Assembly: GCF_032337115.1 (NCBI RefSeq)
Contig: NZ_JAVXZY010000001.1
Coordinates: 62,001-126,000 of the forward strand
Source: Roseateles_C aquae
GTDB taxonomy: Bacteria > Pseudomonadota > Gammaproteobacteria > Burkholderiales > Burkholderiaceae_C
DNA length: 64,000 bases
Direction: 5' to 3'
Shown here: positions 15,868 through 24,810 of the stretch, in pieces
Numbering within the stretch: the stretch's first letter is position 1
Layout: every line of letters starts with the position of its first letter
The notes under the pieces: generated by a model
What the model was told of the DNA's origin: nothing
Databases searched by the model: none
The model's input: only the letters and a program-made list of their open reading frames with translations
Made by a program: the position numbers and the translations under genes

Positions 15868-16689
15868 ATGCGTCCTCAGCCCGACAGAGTCATCGCCACC
15901 CGCCCGGTGCGGCCCGCTTTTGAGCGGGCCGAGAAGCGCCTGTGGTTCCGCGACGATCGTTTTGGCACGGCCTTCTTCAATGCCTATCTGCTGCTGCTGT
16001 GTGACGAGTTTGAGTTCGTTGCCATCGTGCGCCGCTATCTGGCTGACGTCAGCGATCCGGCCTTGAAGGCGCAATTGAAGGGCTGGCTGGGGCAGGAGGC
16101 GGCGCACGGGGTCCAGCATCGCAAGGCCTGCGTTCATCTGGACCGCGTCGGGTTGCGCTACCGCGGCTATCACAAGGTGCTCAGCTTTGTGGTGTTTCGC
16201 GTGCTGTTTGCGTTGATGAGCCGGCGACTGCGCATCGCCGTCATCGCGGCGCTGGAACACCTGAACACGATGCTGGGGGAAATGTGTTTGCGCAAGGTCG
16301 ATTACTTCGGTGATTCCGATGCCGAGTTGAGCCTGTTGCTGAGGTGGCATTTCGCCGAGGAGATCGAGCATCGTGCGGTGATCCACGATGTCGCCGAAGC
16401 GCTTAGGGTGGGCTATGTCATGCGGGTGCTGGCAGGCGGTCTGGCCTATCTGCTTTACACCGGCATCCTGATGGCCACCACCGTTTGGCTGCTGCTGCAG
16501 AACTTCGATTGGTGTCGGCCGTCCACCTACTGGCGCCTGCTGCGCTTCGCCTTTGTTGATGAGCGCTTTGTGCAGTACTCGCTGGCCTATGCCCGCGACT
16601 ACCTGGCACCCAGCTTCCACCCACTGGGGCGTGATTGCGACCGCTATGCGGCGCCGGTCTTTGCGCAGATTGCCTCGCCCCGGCATTGA
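15868..16689 (+). CDS. Ferritin-like 'metal-dependent hydrolase' family protein (PF10118-like)
   Basis: A 273-residue helical protein with spaced carboxylate/histidine ligands: E77-H80-H84 in QEAAHGVQH, E130-H131, and E164-E165-H168 in EEIEHR. This arrangement recalls di-iron helical bundles. The family carries the label predicted metal-dependent hydrolase, but its chemistry is not well defined; an oxidase or oxygenase role is equally possible. Hydrophobic stretches at about 103-118 and 185-205 suggest membrane contact. The ATG at 15868 is preferred to the TTG at 15814. Its place in the operon suggests oxidation of a lipophilic intermediate. Confidence 0.72.
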   Translation: MRPQPDRVIATRPVRPAFERAEKRLWFRDDRFGTAFFNAYLLLLCDEFEFVAIVRRYLADVSDPALKAQLKGWLGQEAAHGVQHRKACVHLDRVGLRYRGYHKVLSFVVFRVLFALMSRRLRIAVIAALEHLNTMLGEMCLRKVDYFGDSDAELSLLLRWHFAEEIEHRAVIHDVAEALRVGYVMRVLAGGLAYLLYTGILMATTVWLLLQNFDWCRPSTYWRLLRFAFVDERFVQYSLAYARDYLAPSFHPLGRDCDRYAAPVFAQIASPRH

Positions 16690-16759
16690 TGAGTGCGTGA
16701 TGGACAGATCTGCGGCACGGTCCAGCCGCAATGAATTGATTGAATCTAGGAGTCGTAGC

Positions 16760-17026
16760 ATGAATATCGTCCTGTCAGGTGTCTTGCAAAAGCATGCCCA
16801 GTACCAGCGTGAACACAGCCTGCCGGCGGAAACGGTCCGTGAGGCGATCGAAACACTGGTCGAGCGTTTCCCGGCGATTGGCTCGGTGCTGCTGGATTCG
16901 GGCGGCCAACTGCGCAAGGTGCACCGACTCTTCCTGAATGGTCAGCAGCTGAGCTCTGAGCAGGTGACGAGCCCCGTCACCGATGCGGACCGCCTGGAGA
17001 TCCTCACCGCCATTGCCGGAGGCTGA
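16760..17026 (+). CDS. MoaD/ThiS-like sulfur-carrier protein
   Basis: An 88-residue ubiquitin-fold protein ending in Gly-Gly (LEILTAIAGG), the hallmark of MoaD, ThiS, CysO and similar sulfur carriers. Motifs include TVREAIETLVERFP in the helix and VHRLFLNGQQL before the terminal strand. AGGAG lies 7 nt before the ATG. The E1-like/rhodanese protein encoded at 11319-12461 is its obvious activating partner, which would form a C-terminal thiocarboxylate. No JAMM/Mec-type protease or molybdopterin/thiamin gene accompanies it, so a dedicated sulfur donor for a secondary metabolite is the best reading. Confidence 0.85.
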   Translation: MNIVLSGVLQKHAQYQREHSLPAETVREAIETLVERFPAIGSVLLDSGGQLRKVHRLFLNGQQLSSEQVTSPVTDADRLEILTAIAGG

Positions 17027-17031
17027 AGCCC

Positions 17032-18252
17032 ATGCTGTCCCCGTCCGAGGAAACCATGCTGGCGCCGCCGCTGGCGCTGCGTCGCGCTCGCGCCGTCAAT
17101 GAGCCGGTGCTCCCCGAGTCGGACAGTCGCGAGGCGACTGCGCATTGGGTTGATGCGCAGGCGGGCAGCCTGCTCAGGCGGGTGTCCGAAGAGGCCGCAC
17201 AACTGGACGCCAGCGGACAGCCGCTGCGCCGGGAGGTGCTGCTGGAGGCCGCCCGCTGTGGTCTGCTGGGCGCCTCCTTGCCGCGCAGCGTCGGTGGGCT
17301 GGGCATGTCGCTGCCATGTTGGGGGCGTGTGCTCGAACGTGTCGGCTACCTCTGTGACGATGCTTCGTTCACCCTCAATATCAGCCTGTTCCAGGCCGTC
17401 GCCAATATGTTGCTGGCCAGCGGCAATGAGCAGTTGATCGATCGCTATGTCAGGCCAGTCTGTACGGGTGAGCGTCTGCCGGCCTTTGCCTACACCGAAG
17501 ATGGCGACGCCTTCACGCTGAAGTCCAGTTTCAGAGCTCATGGCGGCGACTATCTGGCCAGCGGCAGCAAGGTCATGGTGACCGCGGGCGCGATGGCCGA
17601 CAGCTACATGACCTATCTGCGCAACGACGCGACCGGCGATATGGCCGTTGTGATGATTGATCGTGACTCGCGCGGTCTGCGGGTTGAGCCGATTGCGACC
17701 ATGGGCCTGCGGGCCAGCGGCTTGGCCGCGCTGCACTTCGATGCGGTGCGCGTCCCGCGCGAGCAAGTGATCACGCTGGAGAATGGTCTGGAGCATGTGC
17801 AGGCCTTCCTGAACCCACGCCGGGCCATGCTGTGCTGCGCGCCAGTTGGCCGGATGCAGCGCATTGTTGACGAATGCGCCCGCATGCTGGCCGAAACCGA
17901 GCGCTATGGCGCCCCGCTGACCAGCATGCAATTGGTGCAGGCGAGGCTTGGCCGCATGCAAATGAAAACACTGAGTTCCCGTGCTTTGGTGGATGCAGCG
18001 TTGGGCGGGCTCGATGCACAGCCGGGCAGTGATCTGTTCGGGGAGGCCATCTCAACGGCCAAGCATCAGATCACCGAGCACGCAATCGCGGTTGCACTGG
18101 AATCGATCAGGCTCACCGGGGCACGCGGCTATGCCTGCAACCAGCACCTGGAGCGATACCTGCGCGATTTCTGCGGCATGTTGTCCGGCGCCGGCGCGCA
18201 GGATGTGTTGGAGGTCAACCTCGGCGCCATTGCGGCCGCCAGGGTTTTGTAG
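17032..18252 (+). CDS. Acyl-CoA dehydrogenase-fold flavoprotein
   Basis: A 406-residue protein with the acyl-CoA dehydrogenase plan: helical N-domain (LRREVLLEAARCGLLGASLP), FAYTEDGDAFTLKSSF and a beta-domain (SGSKVMVTAGAMAD), then a helical C-domain with RLTGARGYACNQHLERYLRDF. The usual EGT motif near the C-terminus is replaced by LSGAGAQ, so the general base may lie elsewhere or the reaction may differ. It would use FAD to desaturate or oxidise an acyl thioester, perhaps on a carrier protein. It starts 5 nt after the sulfur-carrier gene, so the two are tightly linked. Confidence 0.85.
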   Translation: MLSPSEETMLAPPLALRRARAVNEPVLPESDSREATAHWVDAQAGSLLRRVSEEAAQLDASGQPLRREVLLEAARCGLLGASLPRSVGGLGMSLPCWGRVLERVGYLCDDASFTLNISLFQAVANMLLASGNEQLIDRYVRPVCTGERLPAFAYTEDGDAFTLKSSFRAHGGDYLASGSKVMVTAGAMADSYMTYLRNDATGDMAVVMIDRDSRGLRVEPIATMGLRASGLAALHFDAVRVPREQVITLENGLEHVQAFLNPRRAMLCCAPVGRMQRIVDECARMLAETERYGAPLTSMQLVQARLGRMQMKTLSSRALVDAALGGLDAQPGSDLFGEAISTAKHQITEHAIAVALESIRLTGARGYACNQHLERYLRDFCGMLSGAGAQDVLEVNLGAIAAARVL

Positions 18253-18262
18253 CTGACAGACG

Positions 18263-19093
18263 ATGCCAAGAGATATCCATATCCAGGTCCTCAACGACAC
18301 CAGCCTCTTCGATGCGCGCCAGCTGCTGCCGCGCAGCGTGCTTGGCTTTGCCATGAAGGGGTGGACACACTGGGCCAACGAGAATCTGCGGCCTTTCCCG
18401 ACCTTGATTCGCGAGTACAACTTCGGCGTCGTCGTGGTGCGGCAAAGCGTCCGCTACGAGCATCACTTTGACTTCTTCAGTGCCAACGGATTCAAGGTGC
18501 GCGGTCAGGTCAGCCTGCATCAGAAGCGCCATTTGTTGTTTGGTGAGTTGGAGTTCTTCAATGGCGGGCAGCGATTCGCCAGTCTGAATTGCGCCATGCG
18601 ACCTCTGGCCATCGAACGCGATGGCGACTTTGGTGCCTTGCCGGGCCGTGTCGAGGGTGCCGTGCTGGAAATGTTTCAGCCCGACGAGATTCGCAGCACA
18701 CCGGCTGAGCGGCCCTTGCGCGCTTGGATGAGCCGCCTGGCGCAGCAGTTGCCCATGGCCACGGCCGTGCGCCCCCAGTTGCTCAGCCGACATGATTGCG
18801 AAGCGGCCGATCAGTGGTCCTATATCGAGGTTGGCGCGAACGCGGCCACGGCGCGCGAAGCGATGATTCTGGATGCGGCGCCGGCGCATCGCGATGCGCT
18901 GCAGCTCGGCCTCAGCCAGCCTGTCAAGGCCATCGAGATCGAGATCGACCGCCCCATGTTCCTGTTCGACAGCGCCGAGATCCACAGCGCGGCCTATCGA
19001 AACGAACAGGGACTGACCTTTGTCCACGTCTACAAGTCACGGATCGGTGGCGAACACCAGCATGCCACCGTGCTGGAGCACTTCGCCGCTTGA
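18263..19093 (+). CDS. Unrecognised protein with hotdog-thioesterase-like features
   Basis: A 276-residue protein, last in the plus-strand operon and 10 nt after the dehydrogenase gene. The first half (FDARQLLPRSVLGFAMKG, VVVVRQSVRYEHHFDFFSANGFKVRGQV, LLFGELEFFNGGQRFASLNCAMRPLAI) has the strand and helix rhythm of an acyl-CoA thioesterase hotdog. The second half (residues ~150-276) may be a second, diverged hotdog repeat. No signal peptide is visible. A role in binding or releasing an acyl thioester is plausible but unproven. Its stop is only 63 nt from the stop of the convergent tambjamine-type operon. Confidence 0.6.
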   Translation: MPRDIHIQVLNDTSLFDARQLLPRSVLGFAMKGWTHWANENLRPFPTLIREYNFGVVVVRQSVRYEHHFDFFSANGFKVRGQVSLHQKRHLLFGELEFFNGGQRFASLNCAMRPLAIERDGDFGALPGRVEGAVLEMFQPDEIRSTPAERPLRAWMSRLAQQLPMATAVRPQLLSRHDCEAADQWSYIEVGANAATAREAMILDAAPAHRDALQLGLSQPVKAIEIEIDRPMFLFDSAEIHSAAYRNEQGLTFVHVYKSRIGGEHQHATVLEHFAA

Positions 19094-19156
19094 GTGTCAC
19101 GGGCGGCGACCGAGTTGGCGCCGCGCCCCACGCCATGCCGACCAGGCCACTGTCTG

Positions 19157-20881
19157 TCACAAGCTGCCGGCCAGCTGAACCTCCTGCAAGGAGATCAGGC
19201 GCTGTTGGTCCAGCAAGCGCTCGGCCATCGCAATGATTTCCGCGTACTGCTGGTCCGTCACTTCGATGCCGGCTTCGGGCCAGCGTGACGCGATATAGCT
19301 GATGAGCACGGCATCGCTGATGCAGGCCTGTTGCCCCACCCGCGAGCGGGTGAAGAGCCAACCCAGCACGGCAACAGCGCCGCTGTGCAAGGCGATATAG
19401 CGCTCGGCGAGTTGCATCAGCTTGACCGAGTCATGGGCCAGCCTTTGCACTTGTGTGGCCTGTTCGCAGTCCATCAGCCAGGCCTGCCAACGCGCGCGCA
19501 GCGCATTGACGGCTGCCGCGCAGGGGCCGCTGACGCTGCCCAAGCGCAAGAAGGCGCTGGCGATGCTGTCCATGCCGCCGTTGGACAGCTTCAGCTCGGC
19601 CGCCTCAGGCCAGCCGCGGCAGGCCTGCTCGGGCATGAAGAGTGCGGCCAGTGGCGTCGGTGCGCCTGCTGGCTGCTGCTCAGCCGGCAGGCTGCGGCTG
19701 ACTTGCGCCAGCTGCTCACCCAGTTGCCGAAGCTGCGCCGCGATCAGCGACAGATTCACCTGGGTGCTGCCATCGAAGAGGCTGACGACCTGGCCGTCTC
19801 TTTGCATTTTCTGGAACAGGCTCCATGGCAGCTCGCTGCGCAGGTAGTGCCGGGCGCCGAGCACCACACCGAGCTCGCGGCCCAGGGCCTCGGCCTCGGT
19901 TGGCACATGAAACTTGGCAATGGCGGAGAGCAGGCTGAGCTCCTGCGGCAGGGCGGCAATGGCCCGGCTGGCCAGCTGGGCCATCAAATCGGCAACCAGC
20001 AGACGGGCGGTGCAATGCGCCAGCCGTGCCCGCACCATCGGAATGGCCAGCACCGGTTTGCCGTAGAGCTGGCGTTGACGGGCAAAGCGAAGGGCCAGCC
20101 TGAACTGGGTATCGACGGCGCCGAGGGCAAAGCCGCTGCACAGAATGCGCGAGATCTGCAAGGTCTTGAGCACTGTGTAGATGGCCGGCTCCGTGCCGCG
20201 CAACAGCGCGTCAGCATCGGCGCGATAGCCCGATAGCGCGAAGCCGCTGATGTCAGCCCCGCGAATGCCCAGCGTCCGGATCTTGGGCAGAGCACGCCAG
20301 CCGGACTGTGGCTGGCCGCGCTTGCGCAGATGCCACAGCACGATCTCGGCGGCACGTCCCGGGCGCTGCAGCCGACCCAGGACCGTGGCGCTGCCGCCTT
20401 GGCCGGCGTTGTTGATCAACCATTTCTCGCCGTCGATCAGAAAACCGTCGGCGGTGGCGACGCCAGAGACCTCGTTGCTGAGAATGTCGCTGCCATGGGC
20501 CTTCTCGGTCAGGGCCAGGCAGCCCAGGGCGCCGGCACGCAGGTCTTCGATCAGGCGCTGTTTCTGCGCCGTCGTGCCTGCCAGCCACAGGGGCAGGCTG
20601 CCCAGCATGGTCTGGCCAAAGGCAATCGCGCTGCTCAGGTCGCGGCGCGACAACAGCCGCCCCAGCATCAACAGCTGCTCCGGCTCCTGCAGCTGCCCGC
20701 CATCACGGGCCGGGATCAGCATCTCAAAGGCGCCGAGTGCCTGCAAGGCGTCGATCGACGATTGCGGGAAACGTTCATGCTCGTCCAGCTCAAGCACGGT
20801 GTGCAGATTGAGCGCGGACTGCGGCAGGTTCGGGTCTCCGAGTTGGCGTTCCCAGTGCTCGGCGAGGGCCTTGCGATCCAT
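19157..20881 (-). CDS. Large acyl-CoA dehydrogenase family protein, last gene of the tambjamine-type operon
   Basis: A 574-residue acyl-CoA dehydrogenase homologue with a C-terminal extension of ~180 residues beyond the ~390-residue core. Visible are LALTEKAHGSDILSNEV, the beta-domain GEKWLINNAGQGG, the arginine-rich FARQRQLYGKPV helix and FDGSTQVNLSLI in place of the usual EGT motif. In the tambjamine YP1 cluster of Pseudoalteromonas a dehydrogenase is thought to introduce the double bond of the fatty amine chain; this protein is a candidate for that step. It follows the PPTase gene by 65 nt. The ATG at 20881 is chosen because homology starts there. Confidence 0.82.
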   Translation of the reverse strand: MDRKALAEHWERQLGDPNLPQSALNLHTVLELDEHERFPQSSIDALQALGAFEMLIPARDGGQLQEPEQLLMLGRLLSRRDLSSAIAFGQTMLGSLPLWLAGTTAQKQRLIEDLRAGALGCLALTEKAHGSDILSNEVSGVATADGFLIDGEKWLINNAGQGGSATVLGRLQRPGRAAEIVLWHLRKRGQPQSGWRALPKIRTLGIRGADISGFALSGYRADADALLRGTEPAIYTVLKTLQISRILCSGFALGAVDTQFRLALRFARQRQLYGKPVLAIPMVRARLAHCTARLLVADLMAQLASRAIAALPQELSLLSAIAKFHVPTEAEALGRELGVVLGARHYLRSELPWSLFQKMQRDGQVVSLFDGSTQVNLSLIAAQLRQLGEQLAQVSRSLPAEQQPAGAPTPLAALFMPEQACRGWPEAAELKLSNGGMDSIASAFLRLGSVSGPCAAAVNALRARWQAWLMDCEQATQVQRLAHDSVKLMQLAERYIALHSGAVAVLGWLFTRSRVGQQACISDAVLISYIASRWPEAGIEVTDQQYAEIIAMAERLLDQQRLISLQEVQLAGSL

Positions 20882-20946
20882 CTCTGGTTCTTTCTTTGAA
20901 AAAGTGGTGGGGCCGACCCGATCAAGGCGGACCGGCTGCTGCGGAG

Positions 20947-21696
20947 TCAGCCCTGAGGCGTTGCGGGGCAGGGGGTCGCGACGACGAGGGCCCAGGCCGC
21001 CTCGGCTTCCAGGCCATAGCGCAGCTGCCACGGTGCGAGCGACGGTACCGGCGCCCTGATCTCATCGCTCAGCCAGCGCCAGGCCGGCAGCTGTTGATCG
21101 TGGCGCCAGCCCTGCAGCTGCAAGGCACGGGCAAAGCTGGCAAATGCGCCCTGGCCGGCGGCCTTGAACAGCGCCTCCTTGATGCACCAGGCCAGTGTTC
21201 GCGCCGCCTGCAGATCGCAGCCGAGATCGGTGGCCAGCGCCTGGCTCTCATCGTCGCGAATCAGCAGCTGCAGGCTGTCAGCGCGCATGGCGTCGTAAGT
21301 CTCGGTGTCGACGCCGACGGCCTGCGCGGCCACCGCGGCCAGCGCTTCACGCCGGCTGTGGCTGATCGACAGGTGTGTATGCGCGAAGCTGGGGCGGCGA
21401 TCCTGCGCTTGCCTCACCTCGGCCTGATCGGGCCTGGGCAGGGCAGCCGATGAGCGCTGCAGCGCAGTCTTGGCGGCCAGGCGCCCGGCCAGCCATTCGA
21501 TGCGCCGCTTGCGCAGCGGGAACCGCGCCAGACATTGACGCTCAGCGTCGCTGAGCTGCTCGAGCAGCGCGACCAGTGGCTGCCCTTGCGTCGGCAGGGC
21601 CGCCGCGACATCGGCCAGACCGACGCCGACACAGCTGACGCCCGGCGGCGCCGGCAGTGCCCGCCAGGCCGGCAGCCCCTGGCTCAGCTCAAGCAT
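20947..21696 (-). CDS. 4'-phosphopantetheinyl transferase (Sfp/PigL type)
   Basis: A 249-residue PPTase. The substrate-binding segment HLSISHSR, the magnesium motif GVDTE and the signature WCIKEALFKA are all present in order. It transfers phosphopantetheine from CoA to carrier-protein serines, converting apo to holo forms. Three carrier domains are encoded in the same operon (FAAL-ACP, PCP and the ACP of the oxoamine synthase), and prodiginine clusters likewise carry a dedicated PPTase (PigL, RedU). The start overlaps the end of the monooxygenase-like gene by 8 nt. Confidence 0.92.
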   Translation of the reverse strand: MLELSQGLPAWRALPAPPGVSCVGVGLADVAAALPTQGQPLVALLEQLSDAERQCLARFPLRKRRIEWLAGRLAAKTALQRSSAALPRPDQAEVRQAQDRRPSFAHTHLSISHSRREALAAVAAQAVGVDTETYDAMRADSLQLLIRDDESQALATDLGCDLQAARTLAWCIKEALFKAAGQGAFASFARALQLQGWRHDQQLPAWRWLSDEIRAPVPSLAPWQLRYGLEAEAAWALVVATPCPATPQG

Positions 21697-22003
21697 GCCG
21701 CTGAAATCCCGGTGGCAATGCAGCGCCGCTGAAGCTCTCGGTCACGCTGGCCAGCTCGCTGAATCGGGCGACCAAACGGGCAAAGACCGGCGTCTGCATA
21801 TCGCGCTGAAAGGCGGCCAGGGACTCGACTTGAATGATCTCGAAGAAGTCGCAGCCCGACTCAGGCGCGGCGCGCACGACGTCGAAGCGCAGCACGCTGG
21901 GCAGATCGGGGCAGCTGGCGTAGTCGACCTGCTGCACCCACTGGATGAACGCCTCGGCATGTTCGGGGGCGTGAAGGCGGATCTTGTCGATGATGATGTC
22001 CAT
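21689..22003 (-). CDS. Antibiotic-biosynthesis-monooxygenase-like (dimeric alpha/beta barrel) protein
   Basis: A 104-residue ferredoxin-like-fold protein of the ABM family. It shows an opening strand DIIIDKIRL, the AFIQWVQQV helix, the VLRFDVVRAAP strand, DFFEIIQVESLAAFQRDMQTPVF and a C-terminal arm. These proteins act as cofactor-free monooxygenases or small-molecule-binding dimers. Small proteins of this fold occur in prodiginine-type clusters (I recall RedY), where their role is unclear. It starts 1 nt after the stop of the PigC-like gene, so it is tightly coupled. Confidence 0.75.
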   Translation of the reverse strand: MDIIIDKIRLHAPEHAEAFIQWVQQVDYASCPDLPSVLRFDVVRAAPESGCDFFEIIQVESLAAFQRDMQTPVFARLVARFSELASVTESFSGAALPPGFQRHA

Positions 22004-22004
22004 T

Positions 22005-24776
22005 TCATGCGTCCTGTGCGGTTTCGATCAACACGGCGCCGGTTTCGCCGTCGATCAGAAGCTGGTCGCCGGTGCGAATGCGGGCGGTGGCGTGCTTGGT
22101 ATTGACGACCGAGGGAATGCCGAACTCGCGCGCCACGATGGAGCTGTGCGACAGCATCGAACCGATATCGGTGACGATGCCGCCGGCCAGGGCAAATAGC
22201 GGTGTCCAGGACGCATCGGTGAAGTGCGTCACGATGATCTCGCCCTTCTGCAGCTCGCCGGCCTGGCTGGCCAGATCGTGAATGACGCGGGCACGGGCGC
22301 GCACCCGCCCGGCCGAGGTACCCAGGCCTTGAACCAGCGGCGCGCCTGTGTGGCTGATGAGCGCTGCCTTGGACGGCTTGGCGTGGCCGATGAAGGTCAA
22401 TGGAGGCTCCTCGTCGACCTGCCAGGACTGCGCCATGCGCCGACTGGCCTCGACCTTGGCGCGGCTGAAGATCTGTTCGCCGCTGCCATAGCCATTGAGC
22501 CAGTTCAGCAGATCGTCGAACTGCAGATAGGCCAGTTCGGACTCGTCGCGCAACACGCCTTGCGCCACCAGGCGCCGTGCCGCCTCGCAAAGCACGCGGC
22601 GCACCAGCCAGATCGAGGTGATCATCGCCATCCGCGATTCCTCACGCAGCCGGCTGCAGGCGCTGTACATCGAGATCACGCGGCGCATCAGCAGCCGCTT
22701 GGGCCAAGACAGCCGGGCCAGCAATGCCTCGCTGTCCGGTTGAGGCTGGGCATGGCCAGGGCCAGCCAGGCGATTCTCGACCTCATAGCCCCGCTCCAGA
22801 AAGGTCTTGAGCATCTGGAAGACATAGGTCGGATCGTCAACCCAGCGCGGGTGGCTCAGCTCCATCTCCTGGTGCCCGCGCACGCCGTTCTCGCGCATGA
22901 AGCCGGCCAGATGGGTGCTGCAAAAGACCTGGCCTTGCGGATCGGCGGCCAGCGCCGCTGCCGCTTCGCTGGCGGGCAGGCGGCGCACCAGCGCTTCGGC
23001 CTGTGGATAGCGCTGCAGGGCCTGGGCCAAGGCCCAGAGGTCGCGAGCCGACTGCACGGTGCGCAGATTGGACATGTCCCCCTTGAGCCGGTTCTGCAGG
23101 TGCAGACCGTCGGCCTTCATCCAGGCCTTGCACAGCTCCTCCAGCAGGCCGTAGAGCGCAAAGGCGTTGATGTAGAAGGGCAGATAGCCCACATGCATGG
23201 CCTTGAAGTAGTCCAGCGCATGCGTCATTTCCTGGCGCAGCCGGTTCAGATCCAGCTCGTGCAGCGGCGTCTTCAGCGCATGGTCGTACTCGGCATGGCG
23301 CGAGGCGACCATGCGGCGAGCCCGCGACTTGGCCACGGCAAACTCCTTGATCGTCGCCCAGGCCCAGAAGGCACTGGTGCGCAGCTTGGAGTAGCGCGGG
23401 TGTCGGTGCGTGCTGCCATAGGGGTTGACGTAGCCCGCAATGTCGACCTCTTCGCTGGAGAAGCGTTGCAGGAAAGGTGCCTGATCGAAGCCCGGGGGCG
23501 ACTGCGCCAGCAGATAGGCGGTGTAGGCCACATTGAGATAGACATGGCCCTTCAGGTAGCCCATGTAGTGATCAGGATCGCCGAGGTCCAGCAGACCGAT
23601 GCCGGTGCCGCAGTCGCGATGGACCTTGTACTGATAGTGCTTGGCAAACGAGATGCCCAGCGGCGTCATGCGGCCGGTGAAGATCTCGCCGATATCCATG
23701 CGCGACCACAAGGTGCCTTCGTCCAGCGCTTGTTCGGTAGGGGCCTGAAACGGTGTGCTGGGCGGGGCTGCCGGCTTGATGATCGTGGTGATGGGCCGGC
23801 TTTGCAGCAGATGCAGCTGGCCGCCGGCGATCGCCCATTCCACGTCTTGGGCGCCGCCGAACTCGGTCGATACCTGCTGCAACAAGCGGGCGATGGCGAG
23901 CAGCTGCGCGTCAGACAGGGCCGCAGCCTCGCGCCGTGGCGCGTCGACCGGGCGCTCGACAACGGACTGCTGCGCCTCGTCCCAGACCATCGCGCTGGGC
24001 TTGAATTGCACATGGCGGCGGCGGATCTGTAGGCTGGCCGCATCAAGCACAAAGCTGTCCGAGGCCACCCGCCCGGCGACCAGGCCTTCGCCCAGGCCCA
24101 GGCAGGCCTCGATCAGGTACTCATCCGCAGCGCCCGTCAGTGGGTTGATGGCGAAAGCAACGCCGGCGACATCGGCGGCGATCATGGACTGCACGACCAC
24201 GGCCATCTGCGGCGTGCCATGCGCGCCACGGGCCGCCCGATAGGCCAGTGCCGAGGCTTGCAGCAGCGAGGCCCAGCAGTCGCGCACGGCAGCCAGCAGC
24301 GCGCTGGTGCCGCGCACATGCAGCACGGTGAGATGCTGGCCGGCAAAGGAATGCTCGGCCGAGTCCTCATCGATAGCCGAGGAGCGCACCGCGACTTCGG
24401 CAACGCCCAGCTGCTGCCAGGCCTGCTCGATCTGCTGCTGCAGCTCGCGCGGGAATAGACCGCCGCGAATCCGATCGGCCAAGGCTTGCGCACCTTCGGG
24501 ATCAGACTGGCCCCAGAACTCGCTCAGCGCGATGTCATTGGCCCGCAGGTAATAGGCGAGCGCCTCGGCGGTGATGCAATAGCCTGCCGGGACCGGCAGG
24601 CCGCGTGCCGTCATGCGCGCCAGCCCGAGGCCCTTGCCGCCAATCTGTTGCGCGCGGAGCTGCTGGCAGCGCGAAAACACCTGCACCCAGACGGAACTTG
24701 AGGGAGGGGGGATGTCGCGCGCGCCGCCGGCCTCGCCGCTGGGCGTCAGGTCGACGAAGGAGGAGATGACGCTCAT
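22005..24776 (-). CDS. pigC: PigC/RedH-type condensing enzyme (PEP-synthase-like)
   Basis: A 923-residue relative of PEP synthase: N-terminal ATP-grasp/pyruvate-kinase-like domain (QQIGGKGLGLARMTARGLPVPAGYCIT; VRSSAIDEDSAEHSFAGQ), a long central domain, and the C-terminal swivelling phosphohistidine domain (VTHFTDASWTPLFALAGG, MLSHSSIVAREFG, H877 the likely phosphorylated His). In prodigiosin synthesis PigC/RedH uses ATP to condense MBC with a monopyrrole; in tambjamine clusters its homologue joins MBC to an amine. The latter is likely here because the monopyrrole genes are missing. ATG 24776 has GAGG about 6 nt upstream; ATG 24797 is possible. Confidence 0.88.
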   Translation of the reverse strand: MSVISSFVDLTPSGEAGGARDIPPPSSSVWVQVFSRCQQLRAQQIGGKGLGLARMTARGLPVPAGYCITAEALAYYLRANDIALSEFWGQSDPEGAQALADRIRGGLFPRELQQQIEQAWQQLGVAEVAVRSSAIDEDSAEHSFAGQHLTVLHVRGTSALLAAVRDCWASLLQASALAYRAARGAHGTPQMAVVVQSMIAADVAGVAFAINPLTGAADEYLIEACLGLGEGLVAGRVASDSFVLDAASLQIRRRHVQFKPSAMVWDEAQQSVVERPVDAPRREAAALSDAQLLAIARLLQQVSTEFGGAQDVEWAIAGGQLHLLQSRPITTIIKPAAPPSTPFQAPTEQALDEGTLWSRMDIGEIFTGRMTPLGISFAKHYQYKVHRDCGTGIGLLDLGDPDHYMGYLKGHVYLNVAYTAYLLAQSPPGFDQAPFLQRFSSEEVDIAGYVNPYGSTHRHPRYSKLRTSAFWAWATIKEFAVAKSRARRMVASRHAEYDHALKTPLHELDLNRLRQEMTHALDYFKAMHVGYLPFYINAFALYGLLEELCKAWMKADGLHLQNRLKGDMSNLRTVQSARDLWALAQALQRYPQAEALVRRLPASEAAAALAADPQGQVFCSTHLAGFMRENGVRGHQEMELSHPRWVDDPTYVFQMLKTFLERGYEVENRLAGPGHAQPQPDSEALLARLSWPKRLLMRRVISMYSACSRLREESRMAMITSIWLVRRVLCEAARRLVAQGVLRDESELAYLQFDDLLNWLNGYGSGEQIFSRAKVEASRRMAQSWQVDEEPPLTFIGHAKPSKAALISHTGAPLVQGLGTSAGRVRARARVIHDLASQAGELQKGEIIVTHFTDASWTPLFALAGGIVTDIGSMLSHSSIVAREFGIPSVVNTKHATARIRTGDQLLIDGETGAVLIETAQDA

Positions 24777-24810
24777 GGGGGCCTCACATTGAGTCATTGG
24801 GTTTGTTGAT

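Noticed and set aside
19094..19156. Terminator between the two convergent operons
   Set aside because: The 63-nt gap shows no stable inverted repeat or T-run, so transcription may read through into the opposing operon or end by Rho.
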